Positions 26,786 to 36,583 are shown, counted from the first letter of the stretch. The stretch: DNA of 64,000 bases from Gammaproteobacteria bacterium RIFCSPHIGHO2_02_FULL_42_43 (GCA_001801425.1 MGXR01000018.1:13742-77741), one strand, 5' to 3'. The notes: generated by a model not told the origin, from the letters alone. Program-made: numbers and translations.

Positions 26786-27649
26786 CTACGTGCGTAATTT
26801 TTCCAATAGCGCCATAAAAAATTGTTTTGACCATACTGCCAAACGCGCATGATCTTGAATAAATGGGATCACATCTTTTTTAGCTTCATTAAGATCGACC
26901 GTTTGAATTTTTTGTGACAATAGTTCAATCACATTATTTTTAGTAAGCGGTTTCTTGCGTTCCCATGCTTCACTTTGAACGAGACGTTCCTTTAAATGAG
27001 CAAGATTCAGCGGAGTATTTCGGGAGACATACCAAACAAAATCATACCAATCTCGGCCTTTAATTCTTTTAATCCAGGGGCGGCATAATATCGCATGTAC
27101 TTTTCCTGAAAATAAATCAGATTCGATAAAACTTCTAATTGAAAATGCAATGGGTTGAAACAAAAATTTTGATTCCGTATTAAATAAACCGGGTGGATTG
27201 GTGTCAACCTCCATTTTAATTTTGATCATTTGCATGAAATGCATAGATTCAATTATTTTTCTCGGCGCTTCAATGGCGATAAATTGTTTTTTGGATTCTG
27301 CTTTAATAAATGCAGATTCAATATTGGTTTTGGATGATTTTACTTTAGTTTCAACCGTAGATTCAAATCCAAATGCATTGAGCTCTTTAATAATAGCTTT
27401 ATTATAGGAAGTTAAATCAAACTGCATACTTTTGCGCAACAAAGAAAAATCTAAATCTTCGGAAAAACGATCCAGCCCATATAATATTCTTAACGCAGAA
27501 CCACCATAAAAAGCAGCCTTTTCAAAAAATTTTGCGCGCCACAAACCAAGCAACGCGATTTCTTGAAAAATTTCTTTCAGCGCATTCGAATAATCATCTT
27601 CTGAGCGAAGAAAATATTTTTTTAACATTTGTTTAATTTCTTCATGCAT
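26786..27649 (-). CDS. AbiEii-type nucleotidyltransferase toxin
   Basis: 287 residues. The nucleotidyltransferase signature is intact: YGGSALR (48-54) followed by DRFSEDLDFSL with the metal-binding acidic pair (D65, D67). A lysine-containing MQMIKIKMEVDTNPP segment and a C-terminal helical part (RDWYDFVWYVSR) complete the AbiEii/AbiGii architecture. Such toxins transfer nucleotides to RNA targets such as tRNA and act in abortive phage defence. It is three bases after the AbiEi-like gene and clearly co-transcribed. Confidence 0.92.
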   Translation of the reverse strand: MHEEIKQMLKKYFLRSEDDYSNALKEIFQEIALLGLWRAKFFEKAAFYGGSALRILYGLDRFSEDLDFSLLRKSMQFDLTSYNKAIIKELNAFGFESTVETKVKSSKTNIESAFIKAESKKQFIAIEAPRKIIESMHFMQMIKIKMEVDTNPPGLFNTESKFLFQPIAFSIRSFIESDLFSGKVHAILCRPWIKRIKGRDWYDFVWYVSRNTPLNLAHLKERLVQSEAWERKKPLTKNNVIELLSQKIQTVDLNEAKKDVIPFIQDHARLAVWSKQFFMALLEKLRT

Positions 27650-27652
27650 TTT

Positions 27653-28294
27653 TTACTTTCTCATTTTGATATATTTTTTTAATAAATGAATCCGGCTGTC
27701 ATGGTAATAATGTGCAATTTCATCTAGTCGATTTAACTTAAAGTGACGTAATTCATTTTCATCAATTCGAAGATCATACAATAAATATTTTTCAATATCA
27801 TCGAGATGATTAAATGATATATTCCTATCGGTGATGTGAATCTGATCACATAATGCTTTTTCAGGCGATGCAATCAAAAAAGCGCGCTGCAGAGACGATT
27901 GATGTAACGTAACGCCAACTGCATATTTCTTAGAATTTAAATAATAATACTGAAAGACGCCAACCTCAGTTGAAAATGATTTATAACGATTGTTGGTGAT
28001 ACTGGTAACGCTCGCAACGCGCTCGGGAATTAATCCGTAGAAACCAAGTGCATAAATTAATGAAAGTGCGGATGGGCCGTATATTAAATTTGCCAATACT
28101 TCTTTGGAATAAGGCTCTAACGCCACACCTTCACCAAATATATATAAACCCTTTTTGACGCGTATCAATTCTTTTTTCTTTAACCATGCGGAAATTTTGT
28201 TACGCGGTTTTGCATACTCTTTGAGAGCTGATAAAATGAAGCCGTAATCAATTTCTTCGCGACCTGCCAACTTTCTCAATGTTTCTATCTTCAT
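27653..28294 (-). CDS. AbiEi-type antitoxin and autorepressor
   Basis: 213 residues. The N-terminal winged helix (residues ~1-60, KISAWLKKKELIRVKKGLYIF) is followed by the AbiEi core (NLIYGPSALSLIYALGFYGLIPE and ASPEKALCDQIH). In this type IV system the antitoxin counteracts toxin activity without binding it and represses its own promoter through inverted repeats. A 12-bp perfect inverted repeat sits 8 bp upstream of the start codon and overlaps the Shine-Dalgarno, fitting autoregulation. Confidence 0.9.
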   Translation of the reverse strand: MKIETLRKLAGREEIDYGFILSALKEYAKPRNKISAWLKKKELIRVKKGLYIFGEGVALEPYSKEVLANLIYGPSALSLIYALGFYGLIPERVASVTSITNNRYKSFSTEVGVFQYYYLNSKKYAVGVTLHQSSLQRAFLIASPEKALCDQIHITDRNISFNHLDDIEKYLLYDLRIDENELRHFKLNRLDEIAHYYHDSRIHLLKKYIKMRK

Positions 28295-28301
28295 ACATTC
28301 T

Positions 28302-28332
28302 CCAGTATGTCCTTTATTTTAGGACATACTGG
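28302..28332 (-). promoter_or_regulatory. Palindromic operator of the AbiE operon
   Basis: ccagtatgtcct (28302-28313) and aggacatactgg (28321-28332) are perfect inverted repeats with a 7-base spacer. On the transcribed strand the last bases of the palindrome form part of the GGAG Shine-Dalgarno of the antitoxin gene. It may act as a DNA operator and also as an RNA hairpin limiting ribosome access. Confidence 0.75.
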
Positions 28333-28384
28333 ATGAATAAGCAAGTATGCCGCTAAAAGAAGCGCGCCAATTGCCATCGGCATC

Positions 28385-28601
28385 TATGCCTCTCAGACCT
28401 CAAGATGCGAACTTTATGTCTTGATGCACAGAGAGGAATGAATTAGATTTTAAGCGCCCAGATTGCGAGCAATTGAAACGTTTCGATTGAAAAAATGTGA
28501 TGGAATGCTTACTGCATTTCGAGCATTTTTGATTGAGAAACGTTTCAAGTGCGATGCAAGATGGGATGCTTAAATTCGCATTTTGAGGTCTGAGAGGTAT
28601 A
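28385..28601. mobile_element. 217-bp MITE-like element
   Basis: Terminal 27-bp inverted repeats (28385-28411 and 28575-28601, core cctctcagacctcaa) differ at two positions. The inside is non-coding and has its own inverted gaaacgtttc motifs at about 28477 and 28541. It lies between the AbiE operator and the L,D-transpeptidase gene. No target duplication was identified. The rest of the gap 28333-28384 shows no feature. Confidence 0.7.
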
Positions 28602-28616
28602 GGAGTGCGTTCAAAG

Positions 28617-29798
28617 TTAAGCAATATCTGCTGCTGGCTCAGTTGAATTTCCCGGTGATTGCTGATAAATATCTTCACGAAAATGCACGTAGCCATTTTT
28701 ATCAACCCAAGCAGTGATGTAAGTAATGTGAATCGGCATAGGATTTTTTAATTGAACAAATTTGGTATCACCTAAACCCAGATATTGATTCACTAACTCA
28801 GTATTTAAGTCTGTATTATCAGAATAAAAATATTCGACCAATTCAAATGGTTTTTCTAAACGAATGCAACCAGAACTATATGCACGTTCAATTTTAGAAA
28901 ATAATGCTTTGTCCGGCGTGTCATGCATATACACATCATGCTCATTTTCAAAAATAAATTTAACGTGACCGAGTGGATTTTTTTCGCCGGGTGGCGCGCT
29001 CACGCGATACACAAAATTTTTCGCATTCGCATTTTTCCAATCGATCGTTAGCGGATCAATTTCTGGCGCATTTTTATCCCAGTTTGCATACACACGCATG
29101 TCGTAATGTTCTTTTAAATAATTGGGATTATTTTGCATGCCTGGAATCACATCTTTCGCTAAAATAGTTTCTGGCACCGTCCAACTCGGATTAAATACAA
29201 TCGTGGTTACTTTAGAATATAGTGTGGGTGTCGGGCGCGAGAAACGGCCGGTAATCACACGCATTTCCATCACCGCATTACCCTGTTCAACCAATCGCAG
29301 TTGAAAACTCGGCACATTGACGTGAATGTAATGCGCACTTTCATCTTCTGGTAATTTTGCCCATTCATTCATGCTATGCGCTAATTCACGATAACGAACC
29401 GCGGGATTTACATTGAATTCATTCAATGTTTTTTGATTCACCACGCCGTTGGATTCTAAACCATGTCGCCATTGAAATTGCGCAACAGCGCGGGATAAAG
29501 CGGAATCAAATAACAAACTGCTGGATTTTTCTGATTGCGATAAATCACCGAGTGTAATGAGGCGATCGCGAATTTCAGGCAGCGCACGACTGTGATCACC
29601 GATTTTCAGCGGCACATGCGCGCTGATGATTGGCCATGATTGCCGCGCTGCGTGCGCGTATACAGGTAATTTGTCGTAAATCGAGAGTGCTGTTTTATTG
29701 GAAGTGTTGGGTGGTTGCGAAACAGTTCGAACACTGCTGCTACAGCCAACCAGTAAAAATAAAAACGCTGAAATAAAAATCCATTTTATTTTTTGCAT
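28617..29798 (-). CDS. L,D-transpeptidase lipoprotein (YcbB/LdtD-like)
   Basis: 393 residues. The N-terminus is a lipoprotein signal (FLFLLVGCSSS, lipobox LVGC). A peptidoglycan-binding-like segment (ALSRAVAQFQWRHGLESNGVVNQKT without the linker) precedes the YkuD catalytic domain. That domain shows FNPSWTVPETI, then MHDTPDKALFSKIERAYSSG and CIRLE, where His and Cys are the catalytic pair. It forms 3-3 crosslinks or attaches proteins to peptidoglycan in the periplasm. It is shorter than E. coli LdtD (about 615 residues), lacking the long N-terminal domain. It lies 10 bp after lpd and may be read from the pyruvate dehydrogenase transcript. Confidence 0.92.
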   Translation of the reverse strand: MQKIKWIFISAFLFLLVGCSSSVRTVSQPPNTSNKTALSIYDKLPVYAHAARQSWPIISAHVPLKIGDHSRALPEIRDRLITLGDLSQSEKSSSLLFDSALSRAVAQFQWRHGLESNGVVNQKTLNEFNVNPAVRYRELAHSMNEWAKLPEDESAHYIHVNVPSFQLRLVEQGNAVMEMRVITGRFSRPTPTLYSKVTTIVFNPSWTVPETILAKDVIPGMQNNPNYLKEHYDMRVYANWDKNAPEIDPLTIDWKNANAKNFVYRVSAPPGEKNPLGHVKFIFENEHDVYMHDTPDKALFSKIERAYSSGCIRLEKPFELVEYFYSDNTDLNTELVNQYLGLGDTKFVQLKNPMPIHITYITAWVDKNGYVHFREDIYQQSPGNSTEPAADIA

Positions 29799-29808
29799 AA
29801 AATATCTT

Positions 29809-31221
29809 TTATTTTTTAATATATAAATCTGTCACCGTGCCTTCAAACACTTCCGCTGCCATCATAATGGATTCAGATAATGTGGGATGCGGATGAATGG
29901 TTAACGCAATATCTTCCACGTCACAACCCATTTCAATCGCGAGTGTAATTTCGCCGATTAATTCTCCAGCATTGACACCAACAATTGCGCCACCAATCAC
30001 GCGGTGCTTGTCGTCAAAAATTAATTTGGTGAAACCTTCGGTGCGATCAATTGATAATGCACGACCCGATGCCATCCACGGAAATACTCCTTTGCTGTAT
30101 GGAATATTTTTTTCTTTCGCTTGTGACTCCGTTAATCCTACCCACGCAATTTCTGGATCCGTGTAAGCAACAGATGGAATACATTTCACATCAAAATAAT
30201 GTTTTTTGCCAGCAATCACTTCAGCCGCCAATCGTCCTTCTGCTGATGCTTTATGTGCCAGCATGGGATTTCCGACGATGTCACCAATCGCATAAATTCC
30301 CGCGACATTCGTTTTCATTTGATTATCGACCGGAATAAATCCGCGCTCATCGACTTTCACGCCGGCTTTTTCAGCGCCAATTGATTTTCCATTGGACTTG
30401 CGACCAACCGCCACTAAAATGCGATCAAATCGTTTGGGATTTTCGGATGGTGCGTTTTCGCCTTCAAACGTGACAAACAATCCGTCTTTTTTGGCCTCCA
30501 CTTGAGTGACGCGCGTTTTCAGCATAATTTTTTCGTAACGTTTTTCCAAACGTTTGTGCAATGGCATCACGATATCGCGATCAGCGCCCGGGATGAGTTG
30601 ATCCATCATTTCCACGATGCTGATTTTTGCGCCCAATGCAGAATAAACCGTCGCCATTTCCAAACCAATAATGCCGCCGCCTAAAACCAGCAATTCACAT
30701 TGCGTGTTTTCAATTTCTAGCGCGCTCGTTGAATCTAACACGCGCGGATCATCAGGAATAAAGGGTAATTTCACAGGCAATGAACCTGCTGCAATCACGC
30801 AACTATCAAAAGTGATTTCTGTTTTTTGATTATCTTTGGTGACGATTAATTTTTTGGAATCAGCAAATTCGCCAACACCCTCAACGATTTTTACTTGGCG
30901 TTGTTTCGCCATCATCGTCAAGCCACCCGTTAATTTTTTAATAATACCATTTTTGTAATCACGAATTTTAGCAATATCTAATATTGGTTTTGCAAAAGCG
31001 ACACCATGGTTTTCTATTTCTTTGGCATCGTCAATTACTTTTGCGACATGCAATAATGCTTTCGACGGAATGCATCCGACATTCAAACACACGCCACCAA
31101 TCGTGGGATAGCGTTCAATCAAAATCACTTTTTTGCCTAAATCTGCCGCGCGAAATGCGCAAGCATAACCACCAGGGCCGCTGCCGAGCACAACGACTTC
31201 GGCATGTAATGTTTCGTTCAT
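29809..31221 (-). CDS. lpdA: Dihydrolipoyl dehydrogenase (E3)
   Basis: 470 residues. FAD site VVLGSGPGGYACAFRAADLG; redox-active disulfide GGVCLNVGCIPSKALLH; NAD site LLVLGGGIIGLEMATVYS; second FAD site VAGIYAIGDIVGNPMLAHKA; and the active-site His-Glu pair TIHPHPTLSE. It reoxidises the lipoyl groups of E2 and produces NADH. Last core gene of the aceE-aceF-lpdA operon; the 70-bp gap to aceF contains a family A repeat arm. Confidence 0.98.
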   Translation of the reverse strand: MNETLHAEVVVLGSGPGGYACAFRAADLGKKVILIERYPTIGGVCLNVGCIPSKALLHVAKVIDDAKEIENHGVAFAKPILDIAKIRDYKNGIIKKLTGGLTMMAKQRQVKIVEGVGEFADSKKLIVTKDNQKTEITFDSCVIAAGSLPVKLPFIPDDPRVLDSTSALEIENTQCELLVLGGGIIGLEMATVYSALGAKISIVEMMDQLIPGADRDIVMPLHKRLEKRYEKIMLKTRVTQVEAKKDGLFVTFEGENAPSENPKRFDRILVAVGRKSNGKSIGAEKAGVKVDERGFIPVDNQMKTNVAGIYAIGDIVGNPMLAHKASAEGRLAAEVIAGKKHYFDVKCIPSVAYTDPEIAWVGLTESQAKEKNIPYSKGVFPWMASGRALSIDRTEGFTKLIFDDKHRVIGGAIVGVNAGELIGEITLAIEMGCDVEDIALTIHPHPTLSESIMMAAEVFEGTVTDLYIKK

Positions 31222-31247
31222 ATATTCTCACTCCCGCTCAAAATTAT

Positions 31248-31276
31248 TTCACTCGCTACCGCTCGTGTCTGTGTCC
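31248..31276 (-). repeat. Family A repeat arm between aceF and lpdA
   Basis: This 29-bp sequence (core actcgctaccgctcgtgtct) is the reverse complement of the right arm at 46-75. It sits in the short aceF-lpdA intergenic gap, 15 bp after the aceF stop, without disrupting either gene. Confidence 0.85.
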
Positions 31277-31291
31277 ACCGCATTTAATGAA

Positions 31292-32506
31292 TTAGTCGTA
31301 TTCTGTTTCCAAATAATGCGTCACAAACACTGCAAATCGCGCTGCCAAAGCGCCATCAATCACGCGATGATCATACGATAATGAGAGTGGTAACATCAAA
31401 CGCGGCGTCATTTTTTCTTTTTCAAAATGTGGTTTCAAGGATGATTTTGAAACACCCAAAATAGCCACTTCTGGCGCATTAATAATCGGCGTAAACGCGG
31501 TGCCGCCAATGCCGCCCAAACTGGAAATAGAAAAACATCCGCCCTGCATGTCTTTCATTGTGAGCTGCCCATCACGCGCTTTTTTACTGATGTCATTTAA
31601 TTCTTTTGCTAACACAAAAATATCTTTTTGATCAACATCGCGAATCACGGGAACAACCAAACCATTGGATGTATCGACTGCAACGCCAATGTGAAAATAT
31701 TGTTTCAAAATCAATTCATCACCCGCGGCATTAAGAGATGCATTGAATGTGGGAAATTCTTTTAATGCGGCGGTCACCGCTTTCATAATAAAAACGAGTG
31801 GTGTTAATTTGTATCCTTGATCTTCTGTTTTTTTCTTGTGATCGTTACGATATTTTTCAAGCGCCGTAATATCTGCTGCAATAAATTGCGTCACATGCGG
31901 AATAGAAATCCAATTGCGATGTAAGTTTGCACCGGATGCTTTTTGAATTTTGGATAACGGTTTCGTTTTAATCGCGCCAAATTTTGAAAAATCAATCGAT
32001 GGTGCAAGTGGCAATGAAAAACCACTTTCTGATTTTTGAATATGTCCTGTTACATAATTTTTTAAATCATCTTTGGTGATTCGCCCTTTTTCACCGCTAC
32101 CTTTTATTTTTGATAAATTAACGCCGACTTCGTGCGCTAAACGCCTGACTGCCGGACTCGCGTGAATGGTATCATTGATTTGTGTTGTCGTAACTTCACG
32201 TGCAAGAGCCGCAACTGTTTTTTGCGGTGATGTCGGTGCCGCAGTGGCAACTGATTTTACTGACACAGTCGCTGCAACTTTCACCGTACAAATCAATACA
32301 CCTTCCGATACTTTGTCGCCTACTTTCATCACAACCGATTCAACAACACCTGCAACCGGCGACGGCACATCCATACTGGCTTTATCGCCTTCCAATGTGA
32401 CGAGCGGAGTATCCATCACAATAGCGTCACCGGGTGATATCATCACTGCAATAACAGCGACATCCGCCGCGCCACCAATATCAGGAACCAATACTTGTTG
32501 CGTCAT
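31292..32506 (-). CDS. aceF: Pyruvate dehydrogenase E2, dihydrolipoyl acetyltransferase
   Basis: 404 residues from the ATG at 32506, which has GAGG eight bases upstream; an ATG two codons earlier is possible. There is a single lipoyl domain with the lipoylated lysine in EGDKAS (Lys42), an Ala/Thr/Pro-rich linker, an E1/E3-binding domain (ASPAVRRLAHEVGVNLSKI), and the catalytic domain ending LSYDHRVIDGALAARF with the catalytic His. E. coli AceF has three lipoyl domains, so this is a short form. It starts 10 bp after aceE. Confidence 0.97.
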   Translation of the reverse strand: MTQQVLVPDIGGAADVAVIAVMISPGDAIVMDTPLVTLEGDKASMDVPSPVAGVVESVVMKVGDKVSEGVLICTVKVAATVSVKSVATAAPTSPQKTVAALAREVTTTQINDTIHASPAVRRLAHEVGVNLSKIKGSGEKGRITKDDLKNYVTGHIQKSESGFSLPLAPSIDFSKFGAIKTKPLSKIQKASGANLHRNWISIPHVTQFIAADITALEKYRNDHKKKTEDQGYKLTPLVFIMKAVTAALKEFPTFNASLNAAGDELILKQYFHIGVAVDTSNGLVVPVIRDVDQKDIFVLAKELNDISKKARDGQLTMKDMQGGCFSISSLGGIGGTAFTPIINAPEVAILGVSKSSLKPHFEKEKMTPRLMLPLSLSYDHRVIDGALAARFAVFVTHYLETEYD

Positions 32507-32516
32507 TCCCATGTCC

Positions 32517-35177
32517 TCATGTATGCGCCGGGTCACTGCGATTCGCATCGATGTGCAGTGCATCGCGTGCCGTTAATAATTGCTTGTGTGAAAATTTTTT
32601 ATCTTCTGTTAATGCATATAATGCAGTGTACGCAATCATATTAGCATCGACTTCAAAAAATTCGCGCAATGCTTCGCGTGTGTCACTGCGGCCAAAACCA
32701 TCTGTACCCAACACATAATACGGTGCATGCACCGCATCGCGAATTTGATTCGCCGTCACTTTGATATAATCAGTTGCGGCAATCACAGGGCCCGCATGAT
32801 TTTGAAAACACTGCTCGACATAACACAATGCACGTTTTTCAGGGGATTTTAAACGATTATCACGCGCAACAGCATCCATATTTTTTCTCAGTTCATTAAA
32901 ACTGGTGACACTCCACACATTGGCGGTGATCTGAAATTGTGTCGCTAAAATTTCTGCAGCTTTAATCACTTCATTTAAAATCGCACCGGAGCCTAAGAGT
33001 TGCACACTCGCATTTTTATTTTCTTGAAATAAATACAGGCCTTGCAAAATGCCGCGCTCTGAATTTTTTGGCATTGCGGGATGATGATAATTTTCATTCA
33101 TGAGTGTGACGTAATAAAAAATATCTTCTTGATTTGCAAACATGCGGCGCAAACCGTCTTGAATAATCACGGCCAATTCATAGCTAAACGTCGGATCGTA
33201 AGAAACGCAATTCGGCACTACGCCAAACATTAAATAATTGTGACCGTCTTGATGCTGTAAACCTTCGCCTGCGAGTGTCGTGCGCCCCGCGGTGCCGCCC
33301 AAAATAAATCCGCGCGCGCGCATATCACCCGCAGCCCATATCAAATCACCGAAACGCTGATAACCAAACATCGAGTAATAAATATAAAACGGAATCATCG
33401 GCAGTTGATTCGTCGCATACGATGTCGCAGCAGCGATCCACGCCGACATCGCCCCCGCTTCTGAAATCCCTTCTTGCAGCAATTGTCCTTTCTGATCTTC
33501 GCGATAATACATCAGTAAATGTTTGTCCTGCGGCTGATAACGCTGTCCCATCGCCGAATAAATCCCGATTTGACGAAACAATCCCTCCATCCCAAACGTG
33601 CGTGATTCATCGGCGACAATCGGCACAATACGTTCTTTGATGTTGGCGTCTTTCAATAACATCGATAAAATCCGCACAAACGCCATGGTACTCGAAATTT
33701 CGCGATCACCGCTGTCATTCAGCATTGCTTGAAATGCATCAAGCGCCGGGACACGTAATTTTTCACACTCACTGTGACGTTCTGGTAAAAATCCACCGAG
33801 TTTTTTGCGATTTTCTAATAAAAATTGCATTTCAGGAGAATTATTTTTCGGTTTAAAATAATGTAAATGTTCAATTTCATTATCCGATAAATCTAATCCA
33901 AAACGTTCGCGAAAATGTTTCAAATCATCCGCGGAAATCTTTTTGGTTTGATGCGCTACGTTCAACGCTTCACCGCTTTTGCCCATGCCAAAACCTTTCA
34001 CTGTTTTCGCTAAAATAACCGTGGGTTGATCAAGGTGTGCGACAGCCGCCGCATACGCTGCAAATACTTTTTGCGGATCATGCCCGCCATCCAATAATTC
34101 TGATTTTAGTTGCTCATCTGAATAATCGGAAACGAGTGCCAATAATTCTCGATATTTTCCAAAAAAGTTTGCTCTAAAAAACGCGCCATCATTTGCTGAA
34201 AACGCCTGATATTCACCATCCACCAATTCGCTGATGCGTTTTTTTAATAAACCCGTTTGATCTTTTTCAAATAATTTGTCCCAGCCAGAACCCCAAATCA
34301 CTTTAATCACATTCCAGCCAGCGCCGCGAAAAATTGCTTCATATTCTTGAATGACTTGGCCGTTGCCCCACACAGGGCCGTCCAGTCGTTGTAAATTACA
34401 GTTGATCACAAAAATTAAATTATCTAACTGTTCGCGCGCGGCGATATTCAAAGCGCCCAACGATTCGGGCTCACCCATTTCACCATCACCGCAAAACACC
34501 CACACATGACGCTCTTTAGTATTCGCAAGCCCGCGACGCTCCAGATATTTCAAAAAGCTCGCTTGATAAATTGACATCAATGGCCCTAATCCCATTGACA
34601 CCGTTGGAAATTGCCAAAAATCCGGCATCAACCAAGGATGCGGATACGATGCAATGCCCTTTCTTGACAACTCTTGTCGAAAACCGTCGAGTTGCGTTTC
34701 AGTCAAACGACCTTCCAAATAAGCACGTGCGTATAAACCTGGCGATGAATGGCCTTGAAAATAAATTAAATCGGCATCGCGCTTGGCACTTCTCGCGTAA
34801 AAAAAATAATGCAGACCAATTTCGAATAACGTCGCGATGGAACCAAAGCTTGCGATATGCCCGCCCAATTCTGCTGATACTTTTCCAGCGCGCATCACCA
34901 TCGCGATCGCATTCCAGCGCATGCAGTTGGTTAATTTTTCAAATAAAACGATATCTTGATTTGAAAGTGGAGATAGGTTGCTGGAAAGTGTATTGAGATA
35001 CGGCGTATGCAAGCTCGCTTCACTCACCAATCCGCAGCTTTTTGCATAATCCATTAAATGAGATAACAGAAATTGGGCGCGCTCAGTCCCTTCAAATTCC
35101 AACACAGAATCCAGAGCGTCGCGCCACTCTTGCGTCTCTTGCGCGTCGATATCTTGGGGTTGATTCACCGTTGACAT
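32517..35177 (-). CDS. aceE: Pyruvate dehydrogenase E1 component, homodimeric
   Basis: 886 residues, the same size as E. coli AceE. The thiamine diphosphate motif is CGDGEMGEPESLGAL ending with VINCN. Further signatures are YFQGHSSPGLYARAYLEGR, AFVRILSMLLKD and the C-terminal ATDYIKVTANQIR with VLGTDGFGRSDTREALR. It decarboxylates pyruvate and transfers the acetyl group to E2. First gene of the operon; ampE lies upstream on the same strand. No pdhR is in the window. Confidence 0.98.
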   Translation of the reverse strand: MSTVNQPQDIDAQETQEWRDALDSVLEFEGTERAQFLLSHLMDYAKSCGLVSEASLHTPYLNTLSSNLSPLSNQDIVLFEKLTNCMRWNAIAMVMRAGKVSAELGGHIASFGSIATLFEIGLHYFFYARSAKRDADLIYFQGHSSPGLYARAYLEGRLTETQLDGFRQELSRKGIASYPHPWLMPDFWQFPTVSMGLGPLMSIYQASFLKYLERRGLANTKERHVWVFCGDGEMGEPESLGALNIAAREQLDNLIFVINCNLQRLDGPVWGNGQVIQEYEAIFRGAGWNVIKVIWGSGWDKLFEKDQTGLLKKRISELVDGEYQAFSANDGAFFRANFFGKYRELLALVSDYSDEQLKSELLDGGHDPQKVFAAYAAAVAHLDQPTVILAKTVKGFGMGKSGEALNVAHQTKKISADDLKHFRERFGLDLSDNEIEHLHYFKPKNNSPEMQFLLENRKKLGGFLPERHSECEKLRVPALDAFQAMLNDSGDREISSTMAFVRILSMLLKDANIKERIVPIVADESRTFGMEGLFRQIGIYSAMGQRYQPQDKHLLMYYREDQKGQLLQEGISEAGAMSAWIAAATSYATNQLPMIPFYIYYSMFGYQRFGDLIWAAGDMRARGFILGGTAGRTTLAGEGLQHQDGHNYLMFGVVPNCVSYDPTFSYELAVIIQDGLRRMFANQEDIFYYVTLMNENYHHPAMPKNSERGILQGLYLFQENKNASVQLLGSGAILNEVIKAAEILATQFQITANVWSVTSFNELRKNMDAVARDNRLKSPEKRALCYVEQCFQNHAGPVIAATDYIKVTANQIRDAVHAPYYVLGTDGFGRSDTREALREFFEVDANMIAYTALYALTEDKKFSHKQLLTARDALHIDANRSDPAHT

Positions 35178-35213
35178 ACCTCAACTATAGCATTGGGCAG
35201 GCAAGGATAGCAG

Positions 35214-35951
35214 TCAACCCAACCAAAATCCAAGTGTAATCAACATAATGATGACCAGCCACACCACGAGGACGCGAATGATTAACGCAACGACCTGTTG
35301 CAATGAAACGGATGATTCACCCGTCAACGCAGCGCGACCAAGCTCAACCACACTTTTTTGATCGGTTGAAATACCTTTCGGCAACAAAGTCAGCCATGGT
35401 TTGAAAACGGCGCCGAAATTTCCCGCCAATGCAAACGTTAATCCTAAAATACGAATTGGCACCCAATCCAACACACCCAACGCTTTCTCAAAATAAGTAG
35501 CAGTGGACGCGCTCGCTTGCGTGCGCAGACAAACACACAATCCCGACATGCTGACATATAAAACCAAACCCACCGGTCCAAACACGAAATACCAAAACAA
35601 AATGGCAAAAATCGTCTGATAACTTTTCAGAAACAGCGCATCTTCCGATCCAGTTGGAATTATTCTCAAATACACCACGTCCATGCAATACCACAGCAGT
35701 GCCAAACTTAAAATTCGATAGCCAATTTGACCTGTCGTGTGATACACAATCGTGAATAGCAAACACGCTACCACCACAATCGGCAAAATCAATATCAGCA
35801 ACGTAAAAAAATCATGGCCGCGTGTCAGCGACAAAAAATGCTTTTGCACCCATGAATAATATTTTGATTCCCAGCGCCATTGATACTGCACACCAGATAT
35901 ATTAGATAGCCACTGTATTGCCAAACAAAAAATGATCACTAAAAATGACAT
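35214..35951 (-). CDS. ampE: AmpE-like membrane protein
   Basis: 245 residues with four to five hydrophobic segments. FAILFWYFVFGPVGLVLY and the following LDWVPIRILGLTFALAGNFGA match the AmpE family, an inner-membrane protein linked to beta-lactamase/cell-wall recycling signalling and distantly related to CobD/CbiB. No ampD is adjacent. The ampE-aceE proximity recalls the E. coli ampDE-pdhR-aceEF neighbourhood, which supports the assignment. Confidence 0.8.
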   Translation of the reverse strand: MSFLVIIFCLAIQWLSNISGVQYQWRWESKYYSWVQKHFLSLTRGHDFFTLLILILPIVVVACLLFTIVYHTTGQIGYRILSLALLWYCMDVVYLRIIPTGSEDALFLKSYQTIFAILFWYFVFGPVGLVLYVSMSGLCVCLRTQASASTATYFEKALGVLDWVPIRILGLTFALAGNFGAVFKPWLTLLPKGISTDQKSVVELGRAALTGESSVSLQQVVALIIRVLVVWLVIIMLITLGFWLG

Positions 35952-35978
35952 ATTCCTTTCTCCATTTTCCCTGTGCTT

Positions 35979-36434
35979 CTATGCTACGCGCCGCCAATAC
36001 ACCGTTCTTCCCAGTAGCGGCATACCAACAAACCCGTGGACACGCAACCATTGACCCTGATCAATCAATTTCAGCGTCACACTGTAGATCTTACCATTAC
36101 GCGGATCTAAAATCGTACCACCAGAACAGCGAAATCTTTCGCAATGTAACGCATTCAAAATCGGCAAACCGATGATCGGCCTATTATGCAGATTACCTTG
36201 ACACCTATTACACCGTTCAACTTGGTGCTTCGCAAGCTTCGTATACGTCTTCGTCACACGCCCTACATAAAAATCTTTTTCTAATTTAATCGTGATGACA
36301 GACGACGGTTGATGCGTTTTTCCATCGGTAGTCTGCCAATTTCCCGCTATGAGAAAGGGTTGCGCATAGGCAATTGATGCAAAAATTATTCCCGACATGC
36401 CGAAAATTAATCCGAAAAAAAAATTTTTTGACAT
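35979..36434 (-). CDS. Exported DUF2147 protein
   Basis: About 151 residues from the ATG at 36434 (MSKNFFFGLIFGMSG), preferred over 36479 because it places a normal signal peptide at the N-terminus ending AYA. The mature part has the DUF2147 layout: AGNWQTTDGK, then CNRCQGNLHNRPIIGLPIL, GGTILDPRNGKIYSVTLKL and GFVGMPLLGRTVYWRR. The function is unknown; members are lipocalin-like periplasmic proteins. Divergent from the histone-like gene. Confidence 0.88.
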   Translation of the reverse strand: MSKNFFFGLIFGMSGIIFASIAYAQPFLIAGNWQTTDGKTHQPSSVITIKLEKDFYVGRVTKTYTKLAKHQVERCNRCQGNLHNRPIIGLPILNALHCERFRCSGGTILDPRNGKIYSVTLKLIDQGQWLRVHGFVGMPLLGRTVYWRRVA

Positions 36435-36555
36435 AAATTTCGCCCCCACAACCAAAATATTTAGAAATTTTATCATCAAAAAAGGTTTTTACACCCAAAA
36501 ATCGATCAAAATTGATAAAAAATGGCAAAAATCGATAAAAAGATGGACAAAAAGT

Positions 36556-36583
36556 TTGATCTTATTGATTTTCATTGTAAAAT
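36556..36583 (+). promoter_or_regulatory. Sigma70-type promoter of the histone-like gene
   Basis: TTGATC (36556-36561), a 16-bp spacer ending in TG, and TAAAAT (36578-36583) form an extended -10 promoter. It lies about 43 bp before the start codon, in very AT-rich DNA. Confidence 0.6.
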
